DNA of 64,000 bases from Leptospira andrefontaineae (GTDB taxonomy: Bacteria > Spirochaetota > Leptospiria > Leptospirales > Leptospiraceae). The stretch is taken from the NCBI RefSeq assembly GCF_004770105.1, contig NZ_RQEY01000018.1, forward strand, positions 310,001 to 374,000, in the 5' to 3' direction. This document shows, one piece after another, positions 1 to 11,555 of the stretch; position 1 is the first letter of the stretch, and every line of letters begins with the position of its first letter. Made by a program: the position numbers and the translations under genes. A model generated the notes under the pieces. The model made no database searches. It saw only the letters and a program-made list of their open reading frames with translations, and was not told the origin of the DNA.

Positions 1-51
1 TGGATAGACTTTGCATCCATGGATGTTCTTCTGTATTTGTTTGAGGAGTGA
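1..51 (+). CDS. Possible C-terminal end of a gene truncated by the window edge
   Basis: Frame 1 is open from the first base to a TGA at 49-51 and encodes 16 residues ending in LYLFEE. If real, this is the tail of a plus-strand gene converging on mutS. It is too short to assign to a family, and an open stretch of this length can occur by chance. The only support is position: it ends just before a repeat-like segment and the 3' end of mutS. Confidence 0.3.
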   Translation, partial: WIDFASMDVLLYLFEE

Positions 52-68
52 ATCCGTTCTGTTTTTCG

Positions 69-97
69 CGGCTTTGCGTGAGAAAAGTGTGGAACCG
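69..97. repeat. Fragment of the degenerate intergenic palindromic repeat
   Basis: The stretch carries CGCGGCTTTGCGTGAGAAAA, which resembles arms of the repeats at 9207-9285, 51403-51535 and 54918-54995. Only one arm is visible. It sits just past the 3' end of mutS (minus strand), the same kind of gene-end location as the complete copies. Confidence 0.4.
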
Positions 98-105
98 CCT
101 TCGTC

Positions 106-2664
106 TTAGCCCCTTGAGCTAACTCTTTTCTTCCAATCATCCAATAGTTTTAAAGCTTCTATTGGAGTCATGGAATCAATCGGAAGATCTGTGATCTCTT
201 TTTTGAAGTCTTGCCAGAATTGAGTATCACCATTAGGCGCGCTCATATCTTGGAATAGAGAAGGTTCTCTGGTTTGGATACGTATTTCCTTCTTCCTGGA
301 TTCCATATCTGTAAGAATTTCAGCGGCTCGTTTTACAACGGAATCAGGAACTCCTGCAAGTTGAGCCACATAGATACCGAATGATTTTTTAGCCTTACCA
401 GGTTTGACTTTTCTTAGGAAAATTACCTTATCATCCTTTTCCACTGTTTCCATATGAAGATTCCAAACTCCTGGGAGCCTGGAAAGTTCAGTAAGTTCAT
501 GATAGTGGGTGGCAAAAACCGTTTTGGGGCGAGGAAACATTTCTGAAAGAGATTCCAAGATCGCCCAAGCAATACTCATCCCGTCATATGTGGAAGTTCC
601 TCTTCCTACTTCGTCAAAAAGTAATAAAGATTGAGAAGTGCAGTTTTTGAGAATATTCGCAGTCTCTTTCATTTCCACATAGAATGTGGATTCTCCCGCA
701 TTCAGATTATCTCCCGCACCGATACGTGTGAATAGCTTGTCTAAAATAGGAAGTTTTGCAGTTTCTGCGGCAACACTTCCTCCGATCTGGAAGAGAATTT
801 GGTTGATCGCGATCTGCCTCATGAATGTGGACTTACCGGCCATATTTGGACCTGTTAAGATAGCGATTGAATTCTCTTTTCCGTCTAGACCCACATCATT
901 CGGAGTAAATTTTGCACCAACCGGGAGGCTTGCTTCTACAACAGGGTGCCTGGAGGATTTCATTTCCAAATTGGAATCCTCGCTTAGTTCAGGACGTATC
1001 CAGCCGAATTTTTCTTCTGCTTTTAAAAGAGATATTTGGAAATCCAAATCTCCGAATTCTTCGGAGACAAGTAAAAGTTCGGAAGAATATTCCAAAACGG
1101 TTTGGACCATTTTTTCGAATTCTGCCTTCTCCACTTTTTGGATGATCTCATCCGCTTCTAAAATAGTTCTTTCTATCTCTTCTAATCTTGCAGTAGTAAA
1201 TCGTTCAGAGGTAACTAGGGTCTGTTTTTTGAGGTATTCTTTAGGAGCCTGTTCCGCTTGTGCACGAGAGATTTCTATAAAATATCCGACGATCTTATTA
1301 TATTTGATCTTGAGAGTGGAAAGTCCTGTTTTTTTCTTCTCTTCTGTTTCTAATTCTAAGATCCAATCTGCACCTTTGGATCCAGCCTCTCTTGCTCGGT
1401 CCAGGTTTTTATCAAAACCATCTTTTAGAAATTTACCATTTCCTAATATAACAGGTAGTTCCTCGGTATGGATCCTTCCTTCAATATAATCCTTAAGCGT
1501 ATCCAATCTATCTGGTTTTGAAATAGGATATCCAAGAGGAGAAAGTAGGCCGATCAAAGAATCCAAGGTTTGGATAGAAGATAGGATCGTCTTGAAATCA
1601 CGAGGATAAGCCTTGTTTCCTCTAAATCTGCCCAGGATCCTTTCCAGATCTCCTAGGTCTTTGAGCGCCTGGGTTAAATGAGCAAGAGGGATTTTTTTGA
1701 TGATGTCTTGTTTTTCCCATCTGGATTTTAGAATGGCAGGATCGGTTTCCGGAAATAAGATCCTTTGTTTCAGAACTCTTTTGCCCTTAGCCGTACTACA
1801 AAAATTCAGGACCGAAAATAGAGTATGACCCTTATCTTCCTTTTCGTTTTCGATAAGTTCCAGGTTTAGGATGGTCTCTCTGTCCATTTCCAAATAAGAA
1901 CCGGTTTGTAAGATACGGGGCTCTCTTAAGGTTAGAGTTCCGTCCCTGTAATTTTCTCTAATATAATATTCTAATGTTCTGGTAACGGTTTGGAATGGAT
2001 CATTAGAATTTTCCGATCCAACTTTAGTAGCGTCTAAAACAGTTAATTCTCTTTCTCCGAAATTCTGCCAGGTCCTAATTCTTTCTAAATCTTGGGAGAA
2101 TACACAAATTTCACTAGGCCTAAATTTTACGAACTCAGATTCTAATACTTGGGTTCTGGAAATTGGAACTGCAAAATGTAAAACTTCTCCGGTAGAAACA
2201 TCTGCCATTCCCACAAAGATCAATGCAGCTTTTGGGACTAGTACGCATAGATAATTGTTTTGGAAACCTGAAAGTAAATGTTCTTCTATGACTGTGCCGG
2301 GAGTGATGATCCTCACCACATCCCTGGTCATCAATTTTGTGTTTCCATCTTCCGGTCTGGATTGTTCGCAAACCGCTATCTTCTTTCCTGCAGAAAGTAA
2401 TCTGGAAATATACCCATCCTTGCTATGGTATGGGATCCCACACATTGGAACTGAGTTTTGTCTTTTGGTAAGCGCTATGTCTAAAATGCTTGAGGCAATT
2501 TTTGCATCTTCCAAAAACATCTCATAAAAATCTCCCATTCTAAAGAATAAGATAGAATCAGGGAACTTGGCCTTGATCTCCAGATACTGCCTCATCATAG
2601 GAGTATCCAGCGCTTCTTTTAGATCGGGGAAATTAGTTTCCGTTGTAAGAGAATCGTTTTGCAT
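106..2664 (-). CDS. mutS: DNA mismatch repair ATPase MutS
   Basis: MutS recognises mispaired bases and small loops and starts mismatch repair with MutL. About 852 residues, normal for the family. The N-terminus has the mismatch-reading Phe-x-Glu motif in GDFYEMF. The C-terminal ATPase has Walker A GPNMAGKST and Walker B LLFDEVGRGTSTYDG, followed by ATHYHEL. The frame stays open to a GTG at 2721, but the ATG at 2664 leaves about 20 residues before the conserved PMMRQYL, close to other MutS proteins, so I prefer it. The gene then overlaps the end of trpF by 32 bases, implying co-transcription. No strong Shine-Dalgarno is visible for either start. Confidence 0.97.
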   Translation of the reverse strand: MQNDSLTTETNFPDLKEALDTPMMRQYLEIKAKFPDSILFFRMGDFYEMFLEDAKIASSILDIALTKRQNSVPMCGIPYHSKDGYISRLLSAGKKIAVCEQSRPEDGNTKLMTRDVVRIITPGTVIEEHLLSGFQNNYLCVLVPKAALIFVGMADVSTGEVLHFAVPISRTQVLESEFVKFRPSEICVFSQDLERIRTWQNFGERELTVLDATKVGSENSNDPFQTVTRTLEYYIRENYRDGTLTLREPRILQTGSYLEMDRETILNLELIENEKEDKGHTLFSVLNFCSTAKGKRVLKQRILFPETDPAILKSRWEKQDIIKKIPLAHLTQALKDLGDLERILGRFRGNKAYPRDFKTILSSIQTLDSLIGLLSPLGYPISKPDRLDTLKDYIEGRIHTEELPVILGNGKFLKDGFDKNLDRAREAGSKGADWILELETEEKKKTGLSTLKIKYNKIVGYFIEISRAQAEQAPKEYLKKQTLVTSERFTTARLEEIERTILEADEIIQKVEKAEFEKMVQTVLEYSSELLLVSEEFGDLDFQISLLKAEEKFGWIRPELSEDSNLEMKSSRHPVVEASLPVGAKFTPNDVGLDGKENSIAILTGPNMAGKSTFMRQIAINQILFQIGGSVAAETAKLPILDKLFTRIGAGDNLNAGESTFYVEMKETANILKNCTSQSLLLFDEVGRGTSTYDGMSIAWAILESLSEMFPRPKTVFATHYHELTELSRLPGVWNLHMETVEKDDKVIFLRKVKPGKAKKSFGIYVAQLAGVPDSVVKRAAEILTDMESRKKEIRIQTREPSLFQDMSAPNGDTQFWQDFKKEITDLPIDSMTPIEALKLLDDWKKRVSSRG

Positions 2665-3295
2665 TTCTGATAAAATTCCGAATGAGTTCCTGGTCCTTAT
2701 TTCCTGGAGAAGATTCCACACCGCTTGCTACGTCTACTCCATACGCCTTAGTTTGGGAAAGTGCCTTTGCGACATTTTCAGGTGTAAGACCTCCTGCGAG
2801 TAGATAAGGTCTTCGAACTTCGGAGACCTGGTCCCAAGGAAAACTTTCTCCGGTTCCTCCGCCGGCATCCGATTTATAACTATCTAATATCAATAAATCT
2901 GAATTTAGGAAATGTAGAGAGTCATCGTTTACTTTTCCTCGTACACGATAGGAAAGAATTCTGGAATCCATGGTTTGATAGAGTGGGGAAGTTTCTCCGG
3001 GAGCCAAAGAGTCATCGCTAACGTATTGGACATAGTCGTGTTGCAAATTTTTTAAAAGTGCTTCTATATATTGGGTTGAAGATTTATAAAAAAGGAATAC
3101 GATTTTCGGACGCAAAAATAAAGGAACAGAAGTATATAGGTAAGTGATAAGGATTTCCGCTTCTTTAGGAGAAACAAGTCTTGGACTGGAAGAAACAAAA
3201 TTGATCCCGATAAGATCGGCTCCTTCTTCCACGCAGATTTTCAGATCGTCTACTTTTCTTATTCCGCAGATTTTTACTTTAGGGGTTTGGGACAT
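2633..3295 (-). CDS. trpF: Phosphoribosylanthranilate isomerase
   Basis: TrpF converts N-(5-phosphoribosyl)anthranilate to the carboxyphenylamino-deoxyribulose phosphate in tryptophan synthesis. The 220-residue protein is a single TIM barrel. The N-terminal KICGI carries the catalytic Cys, and the C-terminal phosphate-binding segments LLAGGLTPENV and GVDVASGVE are clear. No other trp gene is in the window, so trpF is separated from the rest of the pathway and is instead joined to mutS, whose start it overlaps. A CGGAA element precedes the ATG. It is divergent from pgeF with about 96 bases between starts. Confidence 0.95.
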   Translation of the reverse strand: MSQTPKVKICGIRKVDDLKICVEEGADLIGINFVSSSPRLVSPKEAEILITYLYTSVPLFLRPKIVFLFYKSSTQYIEALLKNLQHDYVQYVSDDSLAPGETSPLYQTMDSRILSYRVRGKVNDDSLHFLNSDLLILDSYKSDAGGGTGESFPWDQVSEVRRPYLLAGGLTPENVAKALSQTKAYGVDVASGVESSPGNKDQELIRNFIRNAKRFSYNGN

Positions 3296-3391
3296 GGGAT
3301 TTTTTTTCCGGGACTATGTTTCGGTTCCGTTTTACGGCTCGAAATATTTCCTCTCTTTTCTATACAAGACCAGGACTTCCCCAAGTCAAGT

Positions 3392-4090
3392 ATGATCGAT
3401 CATAGATTTTTTCTAGAAGACAAAAGAAGCCTTAGGCTTTTGATCCTGGGAAACAAAGAAGCTTCCGGAGATCCAAACGATCCGAATTTTATACGAGAAA
3501 GGGTTCTCCAGGCCTCGGGAGTCGCGGGCGCCGAAGTGTTCTTCATGAACCAGGAACATGGAACTACCATCCTGGAAGCAAACGGATCTCCTAATTCCGA
3601 AATTCCTACAGGGGACGCTCTATTTACCACCGAACCTAAAAAGATCCTAGTCGTAAAAACAGCGGATTGTATGCCTATATTCTTTTGGACTGGAAGACCT
3701 GCTCTCGTGGGTGTGATCCATTCTGGTTGGAAAGGAACTCTTGCCGGAATTACGGAAAAAACCTTGGCTCAGGTTCAAAAAAGATACGGAGTAGATCCTG
3801 AATTAGTTCATTTCTATTTGGGACCTTATGCCACCGGCAAACATTACGAAGTCGGAGAGGATGTTGCTTCTCTCTTTAGAAAAGAAGTTCCGAATTCTCT
3901 CAAAACATTAGAAGAACCTGGAAAGTTTTTGCTAGAGCAGAAAACTTTCTTACTTTATAGGATTAAAGGTCTGGGGATCCAACCTTTTCTGGAGACTGCT
4001 GGGGTTTGCACCATGTCTCCCAATTCTAAATTTTTCAGTCATAGAAGGGGAGATACTGGTAGGAATTTAAATTGTATCTGGTTGGAATAA
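3392..4090 (+). CDS. pgeF: PgeF/YfiH-family multicopper-like oxidoreductase or peptidoglycan editing factor
   Basis: The family (DUF152, once called laccase-domain proteins) includes E. coli YfiH/PgeF, linked to correct peptidoglycan stem composition. Some members have purine nucleoside phosphorylase activity. The metal-site pattern is visible: His in NQEHGTTI, Cys in KTADCMPI and His in GVIHSGWKGT, with the C-terminal CTMSPNSKFFSHRRGD. The frame is open back to 3287, but that extension overlaps the trpF start and resembles no family member. The ATG at 3392 gives 232 residues, near the normal length. The substrate in this organism is not shown by the sequence. Confidence 0.9.
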   Translation: MIDHRFFLEDKRSLRLLILGNKEASGDPNDPNFIRERVLQASGVAGAEVFFMNQEHGTTILEANGSPNSEIPTGDALFTTEPKKILVVKTADCMPIFFWTGRPALVGVIHSGWKGTLAGITEKTLAQVQKRYGVDPELVHFYLGPYATGKHYEVGEDVASLFRKEVPNSLKTLEEPGKFLLEQKTFLLYRIKGLGIQPFLETAGVCTMSPNSKFFSHRRGDTGRNLNCIWLE

Positions 4091-4116
4091 GATCCTAAAT
4101 CGGAAAATTTAGGATC
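4091..4116. terminator. Hairpin between convergent genes, probable bidirectional terminator
   Basis: A perfect 10-base inverted repeat (GATCCTAAAT and ATTTAGGATC) with a 6-base loop begins directly after the pgeF stop and reaches into the stop codon of the convergent response regulator. Neither side has a proper T-run, so termination is inferred from position and stem only. Confidence 0.5.
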
Positions 4117-4522
4117 AGATCTTGATTGTCTTACGAACGGTAGCGTTCGCTTTTTCTAAAACCTTCTCTCTTTTGATAGGTTTTACTAGATAATCCATGA
4201 TGCCGTCATCAGTGAGAGACTTGATAACTGCAGGAGTGTTTTCGTCGGTAATCACAATTACTCTAGGAAGAACTCCCATTTCTTTCATCTCGTGAAATGC
4301 AGCAAAACCGTCTATCACAGGGAGGTGAAGGTCTAATGTAATTAGGTCAACCTTTCGGTTTTCTTTGTACATATTCAGGAGTTCTTTGCCGGTTTCTGCA
4401 AAGCCGACCACTTCGTAACCTTCGGATTCCAGGATCTGAGCCAATTGTTTGGCTTGGAATTTAGAATTTTCCGCAATGATTACCTGATAAGGTCTTCCTG
4501 ATGGAGCTACTCCGCCTTTCAT
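4115..4522 (-). CDS. CheY-like single-domain response regulator
   Basis: A stand-alone receiver domain of 135 residues, with no output domain, so it probably acts by protein contact. The predicted phosphoacceptor is Asp64 in LITLDLHLPV. The switch Thr92 in VIVITDE and Lys114 in LVKP are present, and the acidic pocket is supplied around Glu18. About ten extra residues precede the first strand. No histidine kinase lies next to it, so partner and pathway are unknown. It is transcribed in the same direction as leuB, 107 bases away, so it probably has its own promoter. Confidence 0.9.
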   Translation of the reverse strand: MKGGVAPSGRPYQVIIAENSKFQAKQLAQILESEGYEVVGFAETGKELLNMYKENRKVDLITLDLHLPVIDGFAAFHEMKEMGVLPRVIVITDENTPAVIKSLTDDGIMDYLVKPIKREKVLEKANATVRKTIKI

Positions 4523-4629
4523 CCAGTCACCGTCCCCGTTAATTCAAGAAATTTCCAGAAAGTTTCATACTTTCAGTATTTATATACGTAAAAATATGAA
4601 ATTTCCAAGCATCGAATCAATTCCAGGCT

Positions 4630-6937
<2,308 letters not shown>

Positions 6938-6941
<4 letters not shown>

Positions 6942-8704
6942 GATAAACCCGCCAATTGTAAAAATAAGGACTCTGTTTCTTTCAATTCTTCTAATAAACT
7001 TTCAGTGAGTTTTGGGATCTCAGTTTTGGTCTTAGGAGAAGTCCTACTTTTGAAAGAAGAATAAATTTTGATCTTAGGTTCAGTCCCAGAGGGACGGATG
7101 GTCAGCTTTGCCTGATCTTCTAATTCTAATTGGATTACATCGGAAGAGGGAAGACCAGAAAACGCAGATTTCGATGCACTTCCTTTTGCGACCTTATTCT
7201 TAAAATCTAAAAACCCGGTAACCTTTCTTTTACCTATAGATTTTCCGATCAGATCGGTATCGCGTAGAGATTGTAGTGAATCTTGGATTTTCTTTTTACC
7301 TGCAAGACCTTCTAAGGTTAAGGACTTTAGACTTTCCTGGTACAAACCATATTTCAGATATATATCATCCATATAAGATAGAAGGTCTTTTTTTTCGGAA
7401 AGAACTTCCATCAAAAGAAGTGCAGATGATAAACTATCCTTATCTCTTACGAAATCCACCGGTAGATAACCGTAGGATTCTTCTCCTCCGAATAGGAAAT
7501 ATTGGTTTTTGCTTTTATCCAGTTTTCCCATAACTTCTGCGATAAATTTAAAACCTGTTAGAACATTCTTAAGTGCGATCTTGTTTTTCTTTGCGATCTC
7601 TGCTTGCAAGTCAGTGGTTACGACTGTTTTTACGAGAACCGGCTTTTTTCCTTTTTTAGGTTTTGAACCAACCTTCTCCGCTAAGTACGCTGCAAGAATA
7701 GAACCGATCTGGTTTCCGTTTAGAAGTGCGTAGCCCCCTTTCGGATCTTTCACTCCAATCCCGAGTCTGTCTGCGTCGGGATCGGTTGCTATAAATGCGT
7801 GAGCTCCAATCTTTTCGGAAAGTTTTTTACTCATCTCCAAAGCTTCCGGTTCTTCCGGGTTGGGGAATTTAACCGTAGGAAATTCTCCATCCGGATCTTT
7901 TTGTTCCGGAACCAAGGTCACGTTTTTGTATCCGAAGTCTTGTAGTAATTTCTTCATATATTTTCCGCCGGTTCCATGCAGAGGAGAATATACTAATTTT
8001 GTTTGGGATCTTTCTTTAGGAGTGACCTTAGCCGATACAATTCCTGATTTTTTAAGCGCTTTTAAATAAGAAGAAAAACAATCTTCACCCGCTTTTTGGA
8101 CTAACTTCTTGTATTTTGCATCTTTAGAAGAAAGAAATGGGATCTCATTCCAGTCTTGGACTTTGTCGATCAAAGAGATGATTTTTTTATCATCAGGAGG
8201 AGCAAGTTGTTCTCCTTTAGAAAGATACGCTTTGAATCCATTGTACTCGGGTGGATTATGAGATGCAGTTAAAACCACACCACCTGTTGCCTTATAATAA
8301 CGAACTGCATAAGAGAGTAACGGCGTTGGAGCTACTTCGGAAAATAAGATTACCTTGATCCCGAAAGACGCAGCCACACCTGCGGTGACCTCTGCAAATT
8401 CTCTGGACCTTCTTCTGGAATCGTAAGCGATTACTAAGATTGGCTTTTTGGATTTTTGGATCAGATATCTTGAAAAGCCTAGGGCAGCTTTTCCGACGGT
8501 GAACTCGTTCATTCTGCCGATCCCGTTTCCGATCCTACCTCTCATTCCTCCTGTTCCAAACTCTAAAGGAACAGTAAATGCCTCGATCTCCAGGCCGTTT
8601 GTTTCTCCGTTTTTATATCTGTCCAGGACGGCCTTGGCTTCTTTTTGCACCTGGGGAGAAAACGGGGATTTGGTCCAGGATTCTATGTGGGATTCTGCGC
8701 TCAT
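6938..8704 (-). CDS. Phosphohexomutase (phosphoglucomutase/phosphomannomutase family)
   Basis: An alpha-D-phosphohexomutase of 588 residues, the long two-ended form related to PGM2-type enzymes. It interconverts hexose or pentose 1- and 6(5)-phosphates through a phosphoserine, predicted as Ser148 in [12 protein letters not shown]. The metal loop DPDADRLG, the sugar-binding GGEESYGY and the C-terminal phosphate-binding RPSGTEPK are all present, so all four domains are intact. Substrate (glucose, mannose or ribose phosphate) cannot be decided from sequence. It is the first gene of the mutase-argD-leuB run. The argD start overlaps its stop. Confidence 0.9.
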
Positions 8705-8787
8705 ATATTTCTCTAGTTCACCCTATACTTGGAATAAAAAATCTAGTTCTTCCTGGTTCAAGACGTTTTTTCGCCGATTCTATAAGT

Positions 8788-9153
8788 ATGGAATCTAATG
8801 AAATTTCCCGAGAACAACATAGGGAACTGGACTCACTTAGGGCAGTATTACGGAACATTTCCTTCCTTCTATTTTTACTTTCCGGAATTTTAACATTTGG
8901 AGCCTTTTTGAAGGAAGCTCCCGGAAAGATTGTAATCCAAGCTATGTCAGCGGTTTTATTTTTTATCTTGGGAATCTTGGGTTACGGAGCTTCTCTTTCT
9001 TTCCGTAAATCCTTGGCCTTGGAAGAGAAGGATCCGGAACAGATACTATTCGCTCTCAAGGACCTGCGATTTTTCTTAAGTGGACTTGGTTGGATATTAC
9101 TCGGTCTATTTTTACTCTCCTTTTTTGGAGCTTTTGCATTGCTTCTTTCCTGA
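8788..9153 (+). CDS. Small three-helix membrane protein, unknown function
   Basis: A 121-residue protein with a hydrophilic N-terminus and three strongly hydrophobic segments (around residues 22-42, 50-70 and 95-121). The third runs to the C-terminus (GLFLLSFFGAFALLLS). The frame is open further upstream, but that part overlaps the divergent mutase gene and is not protein-like, so the ATG at 8788 is chosen. No clear Shine-Dalgarno precedes it. I do not recognise the family. It is divergent from the phosphohexomutase, 83 bases apart, and is followed by an intergenic palindromic repeat. Confidence 0.7.
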   Translation: MESNEISREQHRELDSLRAVLRNISFLLFLLSGILTFGAFLKEAPGKIVIQAMSAVLFFILGILGYGASLSFRKSLALEEKDPEQILFALKDLRFFLSGLGWILLGLFLLSFFGAFALLLS

Positions 9154-9206
9154 GCTATTAGTCTTTTTCCTCTTTCGAGCTATGTGTGAAATTCAAATAC
9201 TTTCAA

Positions 9207-9285
9207 TTTTTCGCACAGAGGCACGGAGCACACAGAGTTAAAATGACCAATCTCTCTGCGTCTTTGTGTCTCTGTGTGAGAAAAA
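9207..9285. repeat. Degenerate palindromic intergenic repeat, copy with two arms
   Basis: The left arm (about 9207-9237, TTTTTCGCACAGAGGCACGG onward) is an imperfect reverse complement of the right arm (about 9252-9285, ending TCTCTGTGTGAGAAAAA). The same CAGAG/GCGT/GTGAGAA vocabulary recurs at 51403-51535, 54918-54995 and 69-97. It lies just after the small membrane protein gene and could act as its terminator. Confidence 0.7.
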
Positions 9286-9335
9286 CTTCGCGACTTTAGG
9301 CTACAAATGTATCAAGGTCGAAAATTAGGTATTTT

Positions 9336-10478
9336 GTGGACTTAAGGGAATTTTTCATAGAAGATCGTCTGGAAAAATTTAGGACGGAAGCTTCTTGTAA
9401 TCTAGGAGAGAGCGGAATTCGTAATCTGGACCTGGGCCATCTCGCAGAATATCTAAATTTAGATCTGAGGGAACTCGGAAAACTTTCCTTAGCGGATTCT
9501 CCCAATTCAGGAAGGAAAGATTTAAGAGAAGAAATTGCAAAACTTTATAAGAACGTTTCTCCCGATCAGGTTTTGGTAACGACCGGAACTGGAGAAGCTT
9601 TATTCATCGCATTTCATTTACTTTTACAAAGTGGAGATATTGCATCCTTATTTTGGCCGGCGTTTCAGGCACTGTACGAAGTTCCAAGATCTCTCGGTGG
9701 GAATCTACAAAAAGTAAACCTTCTTCCCAGATTAGAAAGTCAAGAATTAGGATTTGGAAAAGAGAACGTAAATTTGCTCTTTCAGAATTCTCCTAAACTT
9801 ATTGTATTCAATCATCCGCATAATCCAACCGGGATCATAGCGGAAGAAGAAGATAAAAAAGAAATTCAAAAACTAGCTGCGAATTTTCCGAATTGGATCT
9901 TATTTGATGAACATTATAGATTTCTTTCGGAAGAGGAGGACTTGGGTTGGAGCGGTTTTGGTATTTGCGAAAATTCAATCTCTACCGGTTCTATTACAAA
10001 ATGTTTTGGCGTAATGGGACTTAGGATCGGTTGGTTGATTGGTCCAAAAAACTGGATCGTACAAGCAAGGTCCATGAAGGATTATCTGACTCATACAGTT
10101 TCCCCAATATCTGAGTTTTTAACTTTGAAACTTTTACAAAATCGTAAAACTTTACAAGGTAAGATAAAAGAAACTCTCAATGCGAATATACGAAACTTCG
10201 CCCATGCAGCGGCCTCGGATAAACTTCCTGGCGTTGTAAGTTTCAAAGAACCAAGAGGCGGGGTAGTCGGTTTTGCAAAATTGCAAACAGGTTTAGATTC
10301 TAGAAAATTTGCGGATCTTCTATATGAAAAGGCGGGAGTATTTGTTTTACCGTCTGCGGATTTTGAAACGGAAGGTTATATCCGACTTGGATTTGGAGAA
10401 ACTGAAGAAAGATTTCGTTTAGGTCTTGAACGTTGGAGCAATTTAGGATCTGAGGTGATCGCTCTTTTGAATAAGTAA
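9336..10478 (+). CDS. Class I/II PLP-dependent aminotransferase
   Basis: A fold-type I aminotransferase of 380 residues. Visible family features are the GTGEAL phosphate-binding loop, the NHPHNPTG segment, the Asp of ILFDEHYR and the PLP-lysine segment SITKCFGVMGLRIGWLIG. It resembles aspartate, histidinol-phosphate and capreomycidine-type enzymes, but substrate cannot be assigned. The start is a GTG with a weak TAGG upstream. No in-frame ATG would keep the N-terminal arm. The last 103 bases overlap the convergent gene at 10376-11524. Confidence 0.85.
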   Translation: MDLREFFIEDRLEKFRTEASCNLGESGIRNLDLGHLAEYLNLDLRELGKLSLADSPNSGRKDLREEIAKLYKNVSPDQVLVTTGTGEALFIAFHLLLQSGDIASLFWPAFQALYEVPRSLGGNLQKVNLLPRLESQELGFGKENVNLLFQNSPKLIVFNHPHNPTGIIAEEEDKKEIQKLAANFPNWILFDEHYRFLSEEEDLGWSGFGICENSISTGSITKCFGVMGLRIGWLIGPKNWIVQARSMKDYLTHTVSPISEFLTLKLLQNRKTLQGKIKETLNANIRNFAHAAASDKLPGVVSFKEPRGGVVGFAKLQTGLDSRKFADLLYEKAGVFVLPSADFETEGYIRLGFGETEERFRLGLERWSNLGSEVIALLNK

Positions 10479-11524
10479 GCGATTTGTCTGTCTCTACTAA
10501 ATGTTTCCGACTCCAAGGTGAAATAAGATTTTCCTAGAAATACATGAGGACTTTCTAATGTACTTTCGAATTGGGAATTTTCTTTAGCAGGTTTCCAGTT
10601 CCATTCTAACCCTCTGATCCCAATTTTTAAATTTTCACCTTGTATCTTCCAGTATGTGGGGCCAGTTCTAAAGGGTAAACCCTGTCTGAGCCTCGGATCT
10701 TCTTCTTTTAAAAGTTCTGGAGAGATCCAAACTCCAAGAGGAAATAGCATAGGTCTTTCCGGATCGATCTCTTCTTCTTTCGTATGTCCATAGACCCAGA
10801 CTTCCGTTCTATAAACTCTATTAGGACTTGGATAAGTATCCTCGTATAAATTTCCTATTTGGTGAGAAAGAACTCTCATGGATTGGATTCTCACCTTCCA
10901 TTTTCCCGGTTCTCCTACCGGAAGAACGGATTCGGGCAAACAATCTTGGAACAGATCGGAAGGAACAGAGGTCTCCCAAATTACGAATGGAGAAAGTGTA
11001 AGAGTACTTATTTGGGGAAACCAAACTTCCCAGAAATATGGTTTGTTTCGGAGATGGAAATTTTCCTTTTTGCGGACCTTCTGATTCACTACTTCTTTGA
11101 ATAAATTTTCTCCGGGATGAAATGCTTTGAAAGAAGGTTCTGATTCTTGGATCTTGGATTTCCAAGGAAGAAAAAATAATAAGGACCAGAGTGAAACCCT
11201 ATGCTTTCGGACCCTGTGGAATTTTCTTTTTGCGTTTGGAAAAATTTCCTCTGTTTCCGTTTCCGTAAAGGAGAAGGGCGGTAGGTTTTGCGACCAGTCT
11301 TCGGCCGTGGCAGATTCCTTTCCGTTTAAATTGCGAAAATTACTAGAACTGGACTCGGATGTTACGTAAGGATCCAGTCTTTTTTGGAGTCTGATCTTTC
11401 CCGCTTCCCATTTAATGGTGAGGTGGAAAAATAAAGACCGGAACCGGGAGAAAATTTTTTCTTTTAAACTTCTTAGTCCGATCATTCTTGGAGATAGGTT
11501 AGTAGATAGAGTTGGGAAAGGCAA
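10376..11524 (-). CDS. Hypothetical protein of about 382 residues
   Basis: I do not recognise a family. The protein is rich in aromatic and basic residues, with no signal peptide or clear membrane segment apart from a short hydrophobic patch (WSLLFFLPW). The proposed TTG at 11524 has an excellent Shine-Dalgarno (AGGGG, about nine bases upstream), which supports both the gene and this start. A later ATG at 11485 has none. The 3' end overlaps the convergent aminotransferase by 103 bases. The start is only 31 bases from the divergent LOG gene, so the promoters must overlap or lie inside coding sequence. Confidence 0.65.
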   Translation of the reverse strand: MPFPTLSTNLSPRMIGLRSLKEKIFSRFRSLFFHLTIKWEAGKIRLQKRLDPYVTSESSSSNFRNLNGKESATAEDWSQNLPPFSFTETETEEIFPNAKRKFHRVRKHRVSLWSLLFFLPWKSKIQESEPSFKAFHPGENLFKEVVNQKVRKKENFHLRNKPYFWEVWFPQISTLTLSPFVIWETSVPSDLFQDCLPESVLPVGEPGKWKVRIQSMRVLSHQIGNLYEDTYPSPNRVYRTEVWVYGHTKEEEIDPERPMLFPLGVWISPELLKEEDPRLRQGLPFRTGPTYWKIQGENLKIGIRGLEWNWKPAKENSQFESTLESPHVFLGKSYFTLESETFSRDRQIAYLFKRAITSDPKLLQRSRPKRNLSSVSPNPSRI

Positions 11525-11555
11525 GCCTAACTTCCCCTAAAAAAAGGAAAGAAAT

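Noticed and set aside
686..1489. Open frame of 267 residues on the plus strand within mutS
   Set aside because: It is antisense to the conserved MutS core. The Ser- and Phe-rich composition is typical of a reverse-strand shadow.
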